64,000 bases of DNA from Sesamum alatum (GCA_034509735.1 JACGWO010000002.1:40541855-40605854), one strand, 5' to 3'; shown: positions 23,290-35,506, numbered from the stretch's first letter. Program-made: numbers and translations. Notes: a model not told the origin generated them from the letters alone.

Positions 23290-23779
23290 GTAATTACACT
23301 TAACCTCCCTTTAAAAATGTAAAATTATTGTCCTAAAAAATTTTGAAATTATACTTACACCCCCTTTAAAAATTCTTCATTTACACCTGACCCCTTCTGT
23401 TAGAGTTTGGATGGAAAATGTTTACCTCAGTTAAAAGTATTGCATAATATTTTAATTTTTCCCCTAATTTAACATTCTTGTATATATTTTTGTACTTATA
23501 AGGGAATAAATATAATGTATATAGAGAGTGTGAGGTTAACATTATTATATTTTTCTCTTTATAAGTACAAAATTATTACATGGGATATTCAATGAGAGGT
23601 AAAATTAAAAATTTATGTAATTGTTTTTAGTAATGTCATCATTTTTCATCAAAATCCTAATGACGGGGTTAGGTGTAAATGGTGAACTTTTAGAAGGGGT
23701 GTAAGTGTAATTTCAAAACTTTTTTTGGAAAAAAAGTATAATTTCATATTTTCAGACGGGGTCCGAATGTAATTAATCT
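23290..23779. mobile_element. MITE-C copy 1, 9-bp target duplication
   Basis: A 490-bp element with ends GTAATTACACTTAACCTCCC and, inverted, GATTAATTACATTCGGACCC. The flanks TAAAAAAAA at 23281-23289 and 23780-23788 match exactly, although the low complexity weakens this. A second copy with cleaner flanks is at 61817. Confidence 0.78.
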
Positions 23780-24007
23780 TAAAAAAAAGGAAAACAAAAA
23801 AAAGATGCGAAGCATACCAACATTGAATTATTAAATTTAATATCAATTGCATGAGATGAGGATCATGGATTATTCTTTTCTATATATCAGATATAGCACA
23901 TAAGAAACGTTGTGTCTAATCCAAACAATAACTTATATATATATATATATATATTTTATCTAGGGTGAATATTGAATACTAGTGAATATTTGCAAGTATT
24001 AGTATAA

Positions 24008-24358
24008 GTGAAACTGTATTTAACGTCTCGTATTTTAAGCTCAATACATTTTTCGTCCCATTAATTATGAAATCTTTATCAATGATCCCATAAGTTACAA
24101 AAAATTCTCAATTTTAATCATTTTATCGGATTCTATTAGTATTTTGACGAAAAAACCACATATACTTTATTTAAAAGGCTGAAGAGTTAATGGTCACATG
24201 GCCTTTTCCGTTGAAATACTAAAGGAATAAGATTAAAAGACTAAACATGAATTTTTTGTAACTTATAAAAGCATTAATGAAAATCATATAACTAGTGAGA
24301 CGAAAAGTGTAATGAGGACATCTTAAGATATATATGGAGCGAAAAATGTTATTTCCCC
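24008..24358. mobile_element. MITE-D copy 2 (diverged)
   Basis: Inverted ends are built of CATTTTTCGTCCC at the left and GGAGCGAAAAATGTTATTTCCCC at the right, as in the intact copy at 31913. The middle carries the family's block of the kind TTTTATCGGATTCTATTAG. No matching target duplication was found. Confidence 0.6.
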
Positions 24359-24642
24359 TGTCAGTACACTACGGTGATGACTTGAAAAATTTTTAAAATA
24401 AGTTTTTTTCAGCTCATTTTTTTATAATGAGCGAAAAATGACTGTTTGAAAATACAAATTCTACTTATAATTCTCTAAATTTTAATTAAATCACTGAAAC
24501 TTTTAAGTTAAAAGTTGGTATTGGCTTGCTTTAACCCGCTACTCGACTTCTCATGTATATAGAAATTCTTCAGGATCTTTTTATCCCTCGGAAACATCTG
24601 TGTTAGTACGAAATTACCCTCTTATTTTACGAAGATTTTTTT

Positions 24643-24880
24643 TTTTAAGTAAAGCGATGAATTATTATTTATCTCAAATAAATCGTTTACAATTATTTAT
24701 ATCAAGTTTCTTATAGCTAATAACTTACCAACAATTATAATAGTCTGTGATAATCTCCACTATAAAGTAAAACTACACATATTATTAAGTAAAACAATAC
24801 TCCACGCTGGCGAGGTTCGACCCCACGACTTTAAGAGTTACGGGTCTTAGCTTTGCCAATTGAATAGGCCTCATTGGCCT
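24643..24880 (-). mobile_element. SINE copy 4
   Basis: Minus-strand copy. The B box reads GGGGTCGAACCTC, and the 3' end reads TTCATCGCTTTACTT followed by a run of A. The spacing of box and tail matches copies 1-3. Confidence 0.75.
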
Positions 24881-25225
24881 ATTTCATGAAAATTTAATTC
24901 GTATTTTGTAATTTACAAATTAGTTGAGCACACACTAGATTTTTTTACTTTTTCAAAAAAAATTTACTTCTAACTACTACTTAAATACTCTCAAATTTTA
25001 CTTATCACCCGCATTTTTCTTTAAAAAAATAATATTATTTTTATTAAATTATATGTCTTTTACAAACATTGCACAGTCATTATTAAGTAGTGAAGTAAAC
25101 TTATTAGAGGGATGGAGTTGGAGGGACTAAAATTGTAAGGTAAAAGATCTTCTATCATATTTGATCACGCATCAACGTCACATTCGAGCGTGTTTGTGTG
25201 CGACCCACCTCTTAAATTATAATAT

Positions 25226-25667
25226 AGAGTAAATTACAGTTACCTTTTCTATACTCTATCATAATTACGAATATCCCTGATTATTTGAAAATTTACAAAT
25301 ACCCCCTTCAAACGGAAAATAATTATATAGTCCTAAACAGTGAGGCAGACATTAAATACTTTACCTTTGTTGATTTTTTTTTTAAATTAAAAAAGTATTT
25401 CAAATAATTTCAAAAAGAAAAAATAAGAGTGAGTAAAATAAATAATTCATAGGAAATATTAGTCCATAAAAATATTTTTAAAAATTTTAAAACATATAAA
25501 ATTATAATTCAAAAGGGCATTTTGATCTATTCACCATAAAATTGAATGAAACTTAACGTAATATGCTTGTTGTTAGACAGATGTTACAAATATGACGAAT
25601 TTGTAATTTTTCAAACCACGAGAATGTAATTATAATTATGACACACCTCAGAAACCTACTATTTATT
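25226..25667. mobile_element. MITE-A copy 4 (diverged)
   Basis: It starts near AGAGTAAATTACAGTTACC and carries the blocks TTACGAATATCCC, GGGCATTTTGATC and the mirrored right part. The flanks TTATAATAT (25217-25225) and CTATAATAT (25668-25676) match at eight of nine, though they are AT-only. Confidence 0.7.
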
Positions 25668-26124
25668 CTATAATATTATTAATTATATTTTTTAATTCTA
25701 AATGAAAATACATATCATTTACTTATTAGCATGATATTAATATATAATACGGAAGTATGATAAAAAATTGAATATAAAGAATTATTGCCAGGTAGATTGT
25801 GGCAGTAGAGGGATTGGTGAAAATTGTGCAGTAGCCCTAAACTCCTATAACAAGTAGGCTGAGAGGGCTATATATATTTATATGAATGAATGATTGAGAG
25901 AGAGAGAAAAAAAATAAAGAGGGCATATCATATGCTCTTCATCCTACATTCCTTCTACCTCTCTATCTTGGCCCAAACTCTCATGCCTTGCTTCCTCCAA
26001 AAGTTTTCATTTTTTTTAAACATATAATTTTAGGAAACTTTATATATTTAAGTTGATGATGATGTCAAATTATTACTTTTGATGGAAGAATACAATTTAA
26101 ATTTAAAATTATTATTTTGAGAAA

Positions 26125-26547
26125 GGGTAAATTACAGTCATCCTTAAAATTTGGCATAATTATAAATACTCTTCATTGTTTGAAAAAATTACAAATATCC
26201 CCGAGGTTTGTAATTTTTATCCAAATAATTTAGAATTGACCATTTTGCCCTTGAATTTACTTATTAAAATTATAGAAAAATCATCCGAGACAAATTGTAT
26301 TATTGCTCATCTGCGTAAAAACTTAAAAAACCTCTCCGTGCACATTATAGTTTAAAAAAATTTAAGAATTAAATAAAAAATAATTCAGTGCATAAGGGCA
26401 TTTTGATCACTTCACCCATAAAAAATGAATGAAAATAGGTTATTTGTTAGATGGTTACAAATCTCAATGGAGTATTTGTAATTTTTCAAACAACGAGGAG
26501 GTATTTGTAATTATATCAAACTCAATAGAGATAGCTGTAATTTACGC
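26125..26547. mobile_element. MITE-A copy 5, exact 9-bp target duplication
   Basis: A 423-bp element with ends GGGTAAATTACAGTCATCC and ATAGCTGTAATTTACGC. The flank TTTGAGAAA occurs exactly at 26116-26124 and 26548-26556. This is one of the cleanest MULE-type duplications in the window. Confidence 0.92.
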
Positions 26548-26702
26548 TTTGAGAAATGAAATCTTGTTATATCAAAACTCCACGGACAGTAACACTTGAA
26601 CACATTGTACTTACAATATAATAATTAATTTTAAATAATAAAAATATTTCTAATTCACTTGGTTTATGCAAATCATAGGTTGTGTCATGCTGTATATAAT
26701 TA

Positions 26703-26915
26703 AATGGTGTTTGCAATAATTTCTGCACTTTTTTGTGTGAATACATTATAGAAAAAATTGTGAGTTTAGAAGTAGTAAAAATTGAGAGTATTTGAAAATA
26801 AAAGTTAAACAGTTCAAAGCAAAAAATATGAAACAAAAATATATATTTTTTAATTTATTATCAACAACATGTCGATAAATACTTAAAATAAGCGTTTGCA
26901 AACGACCCCATTAGT
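26703..26915. mobile_element. Short inverted-repeat element (GTTTGCAAACG end)
   Basis: The left end TGGTGTTTGCAATAATTT and the right end AAATAAGCGTTTGCAAACGACC are inverted and resemble the relics at 3165 and 44625. The copy is about 210 bp and has no clear target duplication. Confidence 0.45.
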
Positions 26916-27269
26916 GTCATTTACAACATAATCAATTAAATTATGATTTGTGCACTTGAGAAATTACAAGTCCAATGATGCCCAAATGAGATTGTTCTAG
27001 TGTAGAACCAAAACACAATGTCTTTAAGTGACTAAAGAGGAAGACAAGATCCGTCTCAACCGCTACTCCACCAACAAACTCCTATTAGTAGGGTCCTATG
27101 TCTAAGAATTTTTTGCTCGATTGATAAAGTTGAGGTCGTGATTTTAGTTACTATCTGAAATGTGATTGATGTCTTTTCCAAAATAAGTGGCAGTTGATAT
27201 TTTATATATTCTGTTTAAATTGATGAATCTAGATGCAAGAATTTCAATTATGTAATAATGAATCTATCA

Positions 27270-27620
27270 AGCTCGTTTGGATATTATCGAATTTATTTAA
27301 TGATGAAAACATTTAAAATTTAAATATTTCATCAAAATGAAATCTAATTTAGGAGCGAAAAATAAATCAAATTACTTGGTACTCAATTGAAACAGTGGAT
27401 TAAAACTCGTTGGAACTCGATTTGTGTCAAATTAGTCCAAAAATGATAAAATATACTAAAAAAGGTGTCAAATCGCTCGAGCTCTGACTCGTGTTTGATC
27501 AAATTAAAGCTTGTTTGAGCTCGAGTAAATTAATAACTAAATTAAATTTACATGTAATTTTCAAGTTCTATAATAAATCATATCAATTTAAACAATAATA
27601 CGTTGGACTCGATTCAAATA
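27270..27620. mobile_element. Possible small hAT-derived relic
   Basis: CGCTCGAGCTCTGACTCG (27472-27489) and TTTGAGCTCGAGTAAATT (27513-27530) resemble the GAGCTCGAG subterminal motifs of the hAT element at 7732. The ends are not defined. Confidence 0.35.
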
Positions 27621-28423
27621 ATTTATTGTCCTAGCTTAATTTAATATTAAAATTCACTTTTTGCAATGGCATAACTTAGGAGAAAATCTACATATTTTAA
27701 CATTATTTAAGAAGAATATTTGACCCATATAAGATCCTTGGTTTATCTTCTAATACTTGGTCCCTTATTACTCACACTAAATCTCATTTCTTTATTCTCA
27801 ATATATCTCCACCATTCTTGAAAATTACATCCAATTATTTCACTATTATTTCTTCATCAATTCATTTGTCTCACTAAAGCACAACAATCACTAAATATTA
27901 ATTTATTTTTTAAAAATAACATTATTATATTTATTCTTATTATATAATATTTAAATTAAACTCAATCAAGAATTTTCCTTTGTCCAAATCAAAACTTCAT
28001 TCCCTACACTTGTGGAATATGTCCATTAGACATGCGTAGTCGGTGTAAATATTCTATAACATTTTCATATCACATGTTGATATTACATCAGTAACTGAAT
28101 CGATTAACATATAATTTTTTAAAATAAAATTTACAATTAAATTAAATTGTATCTTGAAAATAGGGTCGCAAACGATACACACGTAGATATAATATCAGTA
28201 ATAATTGAACTAATTTTTGGCTCAAATTACCATTTCAACAAAATACAAAAACTGATAAATGGAATTCTTTTTCCACTTTTTTTTTTAAAATTTAATTCTC
28301 CAATTTTCTTTTCTTGTAATATTTACATTCACATACCAAGTAATTACCAATCACAACGTCCAATTCTTCCTCTCCAAAAAGAAAAAAGAAAAGAAAAAAA
28401 AAACCCTGAATCTACAAAAATTA
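27621..28423. other. Intergenic DNA and 3' flank of the RING-H2 gene
   Basis: AT-rich with no gene. A purine-rich stretch at 28375-28405 lies just beyond the stop codon of the minus-strand RING-H2 gene and is probably part of its 3' untranslated region. Confidence 0.4.
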
Positions 28424-28933
28424 CTACAAACCAGTAGTAATCGGCGAGTAGTCGCCGTAGAGATCGGAAATCCCGGAAGCCACCCAGAGCCTCTCGTTGA
28501 AGGACTCCTGCATATCCTCCGGGATGAACTGCGTACGGCAGAGGGGACAAGTCTTCTGATCGTGGTCCATCCAACGGTCCAGGCAGCTCCTGTGGAATAT
28601 GTGCCTGCAATTCGCCAGCCGTCGGATCTCATCGTCGCTGCCGAACTCGTACAGACACACCGCGCAGTTTTCCGGCGGGTCCAGATCCTCCGCCAAATCC
28701 GAGAACTTCACCACGGGCAGCAGCTCCCGGATCAACGCCGCCGACACTGACCGCGGCTCCGACCCGGACTCTGCCCGGGACTGGTACGACACCGTCTCCG
28801 GCTCCAGGAACTCTCCCAGGCCTAGAAGCGATAACAGAGCATATACAAACTTCCGGACGAATCCCAGAACTGTCAACAGGTAGACTAGCAATTTGGGGAA
28901 GAACAAGTCAGTGTATCCCACCGGAAACCCCAT
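28424..28933 (-). CDS. RING-H2 E3 ubiquitin ligase, BRH1/XERICO-like
   Basis: A single-exon gene of 169 codons. The N-terminus (MGFPVGYTDLFFPKLLVYLL) and a hydrophobic segment at about residues 11-40 match the plant BRH1 (brassinosteroid-responsive RING-H2)/RHA/XERICO-like group and suggest a membrane anchor. The RING-H2 finger is complete: C90-x2-C93-x15-C109-x-H111-x2-H114-x2-C117-x11-C129-x2-C132, with the Trp at 121 that usually helps bind the E2. Such proteins transfer ubiquitin to target proteins. BRH1 responds to brassinosteroid and XERICO acts in abscisic acid signalling; which role applies here cannot be read from sequence. The start codon is the first ATG, matches the family, and is followed by an unbroken frame. 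A TATA box lies about 150 bases upstream. Confidence 0.95.
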   Translation of the reverse strand: MGFPVGYTDLFFPKLLVYLLTVLGFVRKFVYALLSLLGLGEFLEPETVSYQSRAESGSEPRSVSAALIRELLPVVKFSDLAEDLDPPENCAVCLYEFGSDDEIRRLANCRHIFHRSCLDRWMDHDQKTCPLCRTQFIPEDMQESFNERLWVASGISDLYGDYSPITTGL

Positions 28934-29082
28934 TTTCTCTCACTTCTTAGCACAAGGTAAGCTCGGCTGGAGCTCCTGAGGGTAGAAGGAAGGTGTTTTC
29001 TGGTACTGTTAGTGCGTGTACTGCGTGTAAAGCGAACGAGGGTATGGAGAAACGGGGGAGAGAGGTGGGAGAAATGGAGTTG

Positions 29083-29090
29083 TTATATAG
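29083..29090 (-). promoter_or_regulatory. TATA box of the RING-H2 gene
   Basis: On the minus strand the sequence reads CTATATAAC, about 150 bases upstream of the ATG at 28933. A start about 30 bases downstream, near 29050, would give a CT-rich leader of about 120 bases, a normal plant arrangement. Confidence 0.65.
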
Positions 29091-29238
29091 AGAAAGTGGG
29101 GTGAGATGAAATGACGAAAATGGGTCTGGTGTAAAGAGGTAATTACGAGGAGAGAACGTGGGAGTGCGGGCGGGCGGTGTATTCAGCTGTCACGTTCGTG
29201 TAACGGTGTCGTACCGATTTCGGGCGTGCGAATAATTA

Positions 29239-29246
29239 ACACGTGT
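29239..29246. promoter_or_regulatory. G-box/ABRE-type palindrome ACACGTGT
   Basis: The palindrome with core CACGTG lies about 155 bases upstream of the TATA box of the RING-H2 gene. This core binds bZIP and bHLH factors and is the core of abscisic acid response elements. Activity is inferred. Confidence 0.4.
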
Positions 29247-31470
29247 GAAATTTTTATTTAATTATTAAGTAATAGAGACAATTAATTTATTTGGTTTTTG
29301 AACTAAAAATATTAAATGGTTTATTAATGAGAAGCATTTAGGAACTATAGTTAGGGGGACCAAAATTCACCAAATCCCTTATGCTATTTCTTTTTATTTA
29401 ACTATTTATTAAGATATTATTCTTGTCATTTCTTTTCTATTGATAATAATAATAAATTTTCTCTTGGATAGAAATCGTAATTCTATAATTACATTAATAT
29501 CGTAATATATGAAGCAATGTCAGGTCAATCAGTACATTGATAAAAAAAAGAATATAAAATAAATTACATTAAACTCACATAAAATGAAATAAATTCTACA
29601 CGTATCATAGAATTCGAGCCCATAAAACTTATCAGTTTTTTAAATTAAAATAGGAGAATATATATATATATATATATGCGTGGCCAAAAGAATATGGTTA
29701 TTAAAAGAACATTTCCCACCTTTTATTTTCTATCATCAAATATTTGATCAGCTTCATAGTATTTTCTTTTTCCACTTTTTTTATTTTCTTTAGGGTTCTT
29801 CACACTTCCACAAGAAATACCCCAATGGTCCATTAATTTGTCTCTGAAAATTGACCACAAGCCTGAAAAAGGTCTTGAAAACAACCATTTTAGTATTTTT
29901 TTTAACATAAAAAATTGATAAAAAAAAATGTTCTATTTAATTGGCATATAGTAAGACCCTTCAAAGAAATAATGACAATAATAATAGTAATATGGAGAAA
30001 AGGGATCATTTGGTGAGAAGCAACTCCAATTTTAATATTTAATTATGTTTTATTATGAATTGACGTAATAATAAATATTTAATGAAATAAGCTTATAAGA
30101 TACCTAAATATCCTCCACTAACACACAAATTTAGTATTATAGTAATAGTAATAAATAAAAAAAAAGAAAATGTAGATTTTTTTAATATTTATTAATTTAA
30201 GCAAATATAAGTTAAGTGAGAAGAGTGGAAGAAATTATGGGAGTGGGAAATGATTGTGAAGGAAGAATGATGAAGTAGAGGGACCAAAAGGGAAAAGTCA
30301 TTGAGTATAGGGATGTACTATGGGCATCAAAGGTGGGACTCTTTGGTTTCCACCAATCATCTATTTCCTAACCCCACACCCCACCAACACATTGTATAAA
30401 ATTTTTAAAGGCCAAGGCCAGAAATTTTTATGTCACTCATTTAAATTTGGTACTTATAAGTTGGTATGAATTATTGCATGATTATGATGATATATATATA
30501 TATGGGTATAAAATGTAATATTGAAATTATTATACGATGGAGATTGATTTCGAATCATGCACCGAGTCAGTTGAAATTATTATGTGATTGAGATTGCACT
30601 CAAATGATGCATCAAATCAGTTGAAATTTGATCTTCTAGTTCAGTCCAATTTTGAGCGTTATGTTAAAAGAAACAATTAAAGATCATGGGGCAGGCCCCA
30701 GTGAAGATGGCTCGACGCAGTAGTTGGAATATTTATAGGAGTGATTAATACGAAGCTGCTACCTCAAAATGAGACATTGCATGTAAATCGTTCTTGATTA
30801 AAGAGATGAATGAAGAGGGTTTGTCTGGATTCAGATCGATAAGATTCAGTTTAAAACATCGTAATTTTAAGGGGTAAAATGGTACTTTTGATTGGAATGA
30901 GATTGGATCCTGTGTCATTATACATGATCTAACGTTACATTATGTATTTGAATAAGTATCTATTTGAGTCACACGATACGGTATTTTTGTAAAGTATTAG
31001 TTACTAAAAAATAAGTGGCTTTGGGGATAATACAAATATTCTAATCCAAATTCAATTGGTTGAATGAACCCAATATTTAACCAACACAAGATGTAATTTA
31101 ATAATTGTGTGTAATTTATATGGTAAGTGTACGATCACCATTTTTGAAAAGCAATAAAGAGAAAATAGAGAGGTTAGGCAAACTAGAGCAGTGGGTGCCC
31201 GGTGGTACTTTGTGCAATGGCCCATGTACTAGCATTCTCACTAGAATTTGAATTGGGGAGAAACAAAGTACATAACTACTTATTACTACGTGTTAAACGA
31301 TCACTTCATCTAAAAGTTTAAATTATTAAAAAAGAGAATTGATATTCTATTAAATTAAATATAATTATACAAACATTCTTTACTCTTTGTAAAGTTACGG
31401 ATATCCCTCCCTAAAAGAAATGTCAATTTAACTCAATGAGTGTACGTGTAATTACAACTATAATATCAGG
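29247..31470. other. Intergenic DNA with a small tandem duplication at 30511-30609
   Basis: No gene is seen. Two imperfect 49-50-base units, starting TTGAAATTATTATACGATGG and TTGAAATTATTATGTGATTG, lie side by side at 30511-30609. The (TA)n tracts near 29658 and 30489 are otherwise the only structure. Confidence 0.4.
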
Positions 31471-31474
31471 GAGT

Positions 31475-31868
31475 GTCACAAGGGCGTTAACGCAACAGAA
31501 ATTGCACAAGCCCACTATGTCGGTTTAGCTTATCGCAAGCTGGTCAGCCTTATCACATACACTCCCACTCGTGTATGTTTGGTGGAGTGATGGATGAGGT
31601 TAATTGTGTGCAAGCTTAATATTCCTCGTACTTTGAAATTGAGGAATAGAATTATAAGGTCGGAGCAGCACAGAAATTACGGGCAAATGTCCAACCTTAT
31701 ATTTTTATTCTTCAACTTCAAAATAGAGGAAATAGAATTGCACACATCGAACCTTCATTTAGTCCTCTCCAAACATACACGAGTGGGAGTGTATGATAAA
31801 ATTGACTGCAGTGACTAGCATGGGGTAAGCTAGATCTAGACATGTGTAATTTTCGTTGCATTACAACC
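31475..31868. mobile_element. Inverted-repeat transposon of about 390 bp with long ends
   Basis: Both arms carry, in order, CAAGGG...GCAAC.GAAATT.CACA, TAGCTTA, and CATACACTCCCACTCGTGTA followed by TGTTTGG. The left arm runs 31475-31600 and the right arm, inverted, 31745-31868. The long, layered terminal repeats suggest a foldback or MULE-type MITE. No target duplication was found. Confidence 0.7.
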
Positions 31869-31912
31869 CCTTGCCACTTAGATATGTATAAATACATATT
31901 ATAAATAATGAA

Positions 31913-32362
31913 GGGAAAATAGCATTTTTTATCCTATAATTTAGGGCCTTTCCACTTTTGGTCCCATTGAATACGGGATTCTCACTTTTGATCCTGTAAC
32001 TTTAAAAAAGTAGCACTTTCAATCCCATGACACTTTCTGTTAGATATTTAACGAAAAGTGCCACGTGACCGTTAAGTACATGAGACCAAAAGTGTTACTT
32101 TTCGAAAGTTATGAGACCAAAAGTGAAAATTTCATAACATATGGAACCAAAAGTGATAATCCCATAACATATGGGATCAAAAGTGTAAAGGCCCTAATGG
32201 CCACGCGCTAAGCACGTGGTGATTTTCGAAAAAAAATTTAATATCATGGGACCAAAAGTGCTACTTTTTTAGAAGTTACGTGATCAAAAGTGAGAATCCC
32301 ATAATCAATGAGATCAAAAGTAGGAAAACCCTAAGTTACAAGACGAAAAGTGTTATTTTCCC
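31913..32362. mobile_element. MITE-D copy 1, exact 9-bp target duplication
   Basis: A 450-bp element whose inverted ends extend over about 110 bases (GGGAAAATAGCATTTTTTAT inward from the left; GGGAAAATAACACTTTTCGT inward from the right). The interior repeats blocks of the type GGGACCAAAAGTG. The flank AATAATGAA is exact at 31904-31912 and 32363-32371, which supports MULE descent. Confidence 0.93.
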
Positions 32363-32371
32363 AATAATGAA

Positions 32372-33517
32372 CATATATCCAAGCTAATGAAACAAAGAAG
32401 TTGAGACAGGAGTATCTAACTTTGTCGTGAAACCAACCAAAATTTAGTAATGGGTTTGTAATTAATCAAAATCTATATAGAAAAAGAAACTATATATATA
32501 TATATATTTATGATTATAGTACATAAATAAACAAATAAATAAAAAAGAAAGGGTGTGAAATGAAAAAAGTTGAAATGTCGGGGACGGAGCATGGGATGGG
32601 TGATGGATGAAATTCGTGGCCGTTTCTGAGGCCTTTCACTCCTCTCAATTCTCATGTCTTGATAGGCCAAAGACACACTGCCCCACCCCCCCTCCCCCCT
32701 TTCTTCTTCTTAATAATAATAATAATTTTCAACTAGCCATATATATATATATATATATGTATGTATAGAGACTACATATGTATTTTGTTTTGTTCCTTTG
32801 TGTAGGCCTTGGAGACTTGTCATACACCTAATTTACATGTAGGGTTTGAAGAATTTTATAAAATGATGGATCCATAATAATGCTTTTATTAGTCGATTTT
32901 TTGTTTGGGACTGTGAATCAATTACATCATAAATATAAATTTGATCTGGATCGGATTTGATACTCCCTAGCTGGAACCAAAACGTTTAGGCTCGCTAAAA
33001 TCATTTTTAGTTAAAATATTAATATCGTTAAGTCAGATCGGAAAAGGAAATTTCAGTATATTTAATGTCTATTCTTAATTCATCATGTGACGTCAGATAG
33101 TTTACACTTAGTTCACATGAAATCAGCCAACGATCCAAATAAAAATGCACGGATCTTAGTTCGATTTAAGTAGTATTTTTCCTTCTTAAAGGTTTCTCTA
33201 GTCTTTTTCAATAATTGTAACTAGTAAGTGTGGCACATTTTATGTATGATATTTTTATAAATTATATTATTTATTTTTTATAGAGTTAAAAATTATCTAA
33301 ATATATATATATATATATATATAATAAGATAAAATATATAAAACAAAATGCATGAGAAAAAACTATCAAAAGTAGTTGTGGCATGATGAGTGGGGAAGTT
33401 AAAATTAATTATTTTTTTTAAAAAAAATGGCAAACCAATTTATTTTGGACACCAAAAGGACCATTTCAAATAACCAAACTCCCACCCCCAATTTCACTTG
33501 CAATGCAATGAAGTTAG
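32372..33517. other. Intergenic DNA
   Basis: No gene is seen. A pyrimidine-rich segment at 32675-32710 and (TA)n tracts near 32492, 32738 and 33301 are the only notable composition. Confidence 0.4.
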
Positions 33518-33703
33518 TTTCGGAAAAATTCTTATCCAAACTAGATCTGGCATAATCAAACCAATCATACAGTAAGTATGTTACACTTTTTATGTCATTT
33601 GTCACTTTTCTCTAACTCTACACCAACCACACAACAAATGTATCACACTTGTCATATAATTAGTTAAAATTTGACCAAACTCAATCTGAGTTAGAATTTT
33701 TCG
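33518..33703. mobile_element. MITE-G copy 1
   Basis: About 190 bp with inverted ends: CGGAAAAATTCTTATCCAAA at the left and GAGTTAGAATTTTTCG at the right. A second copy with the same layout is at 41738. Target duplication is unclear. Confidence 0.55.
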
Positions 33704-34012
33704 TAAAACGTTAGGCGAAACATGTAAAGTGGGGTGGAGGTGAGGATGGAGGGAGGCAGGGAGTTGGGCCCGCCCCGACAGTTTGGAGCGGAGGTCCGTC
33801 TCATAAGTCACTACCCTTGCTCCCTCCTCTTGTTTCTTCCTTTGTCTTTTTTACTCAAAATCTCTCACACATCATGTGCCCTTCCCACTCACTACTCCTA
33901 ATAATGCCACCACACTTGTTTCCAAACACATGCATTTTATTTTTCTATTCTCACTATTCCTTTCAATTAACAACCTATAAATATCTTATCACTTGTACAG
34001 AGTAAATAAGCT

Positions 34013-34290
34013 AGCGACGGATTTGTGACGATCAGTTTATTAGCACACAATAATTTGCGACGATAATTGCAAATTAACGCACTTGTTGTAAAGGTGTTGA
34101 AATTTCCATCGCCAATTTCAATTTTGCGACGGTTTTGTAACCAAATTTCGACAGACGAAGTTGTTAATATTTTTATTGTGACGACGGATTTTATTGGTGA
34201 TCTGTCTCAATTTCCGTCACTTTGTTTTTTTCAAAAATTTCCATTGCCCGGTTTTATTGGTTATCCGTCGCAATTACCGTCACAATTAAA
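34013..34290. mobile_element. GCGACGG-repeat element, possibly a CACTA-type MITE
   Basis: The motif GCGACGG/CCGTCGC and close variants (TTGCGACGATAA, TTTGCGACGGTT, TTATCCGTCGCAA) recur in both orientations over about 280 bases. Dense repeats of this kind are common near CACTA transposon ends, but no CACTA terminus is visible. Confidence 0.4.
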
Positions 34291-34416
34291 GACTCGTGAA
34301 ACTGAGCTACAGACATGCAACCACTTCCTTGACAAATACATGCTAATTCAAAATCATTCATACAAATTAAATAAGTAAATTTATTACTAAATCTTACATC
34401 TTATTTAAATTATCAA

Positions 34417-34834
34417 GGGTAAATTACGGTCATCTCTCCTGAAATTTGGCATAATTACAAATACCCTCTAGTTATTTGAAAAATTAAAAATACCCCCTTG
34501 AGTTTTGTAATTTTTAACCAAAGGCCTGAAATATTGACCATTTTTCCCTTGAATTTTTTAGTTAAAATTGTAAAAAAAATCAATCGAGGCAAATTGCATT
34601 ATTTCCTCTGTTGAAAAACTTAAGAAACATCTCCCTACACATTGTAGTCCAAAAAAATTTAAGAATAATTCAGTTTGCATAAGGGAATTTTGGTCAGTTC
34701 ACCCATAAAAAAATGAATGAAAATGGGTTATTTGATAAACGATTACAAATCTCAGAGGGTTTTGTAATTTTTCAAACAACGATGATGTATTTATAATTAT
34801 ACCAAACTTCAGGGTAGGTAGCTATAATTTACCC
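34417..34834. mobile_element. MITE-A copy 6, 9-bp target duplication
   Basis: A 418-bp element with ends GGGTAAATTACGGTCATC and TAGCTATAATTTACCC. The flanks AATTATCAA (34408-34416) and AATTTTCAA (34835-34843) match at eight of nine. Confidence 0.9.
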
Positions 34835-35214
34835 AATTTTCAATTAAGAGAGAACCTAAGTAAAAAAATTATTTGACAGCAGGAGTTGCCTTAATAAAAT
34901 AATGATTAGCTTTTAATCCCGTGTCGTTTATGCTGTCAAACTCAATTAATTAGTTGCAAATGGCAGTGTAATAACCTTTCCCCTCTGTCAAAAGTATCAT
35001 TAACATTAGTTGTATTCACAAGAAAACAAGATTTGTACTGTACTAATTAATTCCAAACACTTTGCTACATATACATATTTATAGTAAATGCATCAGAATT
35101 TGCCTGCTATAAGGTTGATTTGTGGTACCAAAAGTTGTCTAATGTGCAGCCAAATTTCGAATTACATCCAACTCTACCTGTCGGAAAATGTCTGATGATT
35201 AAATTAAGATAGAT

Positions 35215-35490
35215 TCTTGCCGATGATCCCTTACTCGAGTGGTGAGGTTGAGGCCCCACAACTAAGAGGTCGTGGGTTCGAGTACTATGAAAGTAGGAAA
35301 TTGTGTTTAGTTTATATGATGTTTGTATTATTCCTTTGATTGCTTTAATGTTGGTGTTGATAGATCTAGAGATATTGTTATACTGTGGACTGAATATTGT
35401 AAGAGCAGTTGGTTGCTTTAGAAATATTATTGTAGAGACATTATTGTATTTTCAAATTAATAGTTCATCGCTCATTATTCAAAAAAATTA
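35215..35490 (+). mobile_element. SINE copy 5
   Basis: It starts TGCCGATGATCCCTTACTCG and has a B box GGGTTCGAGTAC near 35275-35286. It ends TTCATCGCTCATTATTC followed by A-rich sequence, a decayed form of the shared 3' motif. Confidence 0.7.
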
Positions 35491-35506
35491 AGATAGATTC
35501 CCAAAT

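Noticed and set aside
28344..28883. Several open frames on both strands within the RING-H2 gene
   Set aside because: They are alternative-frame readings of a GC-rich coding exon. Only the 169-codon frame has a complete RING-H2 finger.
31594..31818. 74-codon frame inside the inverted-repeat element
   Set aside because: It lies wholly between the mirrored arms and has no motif.
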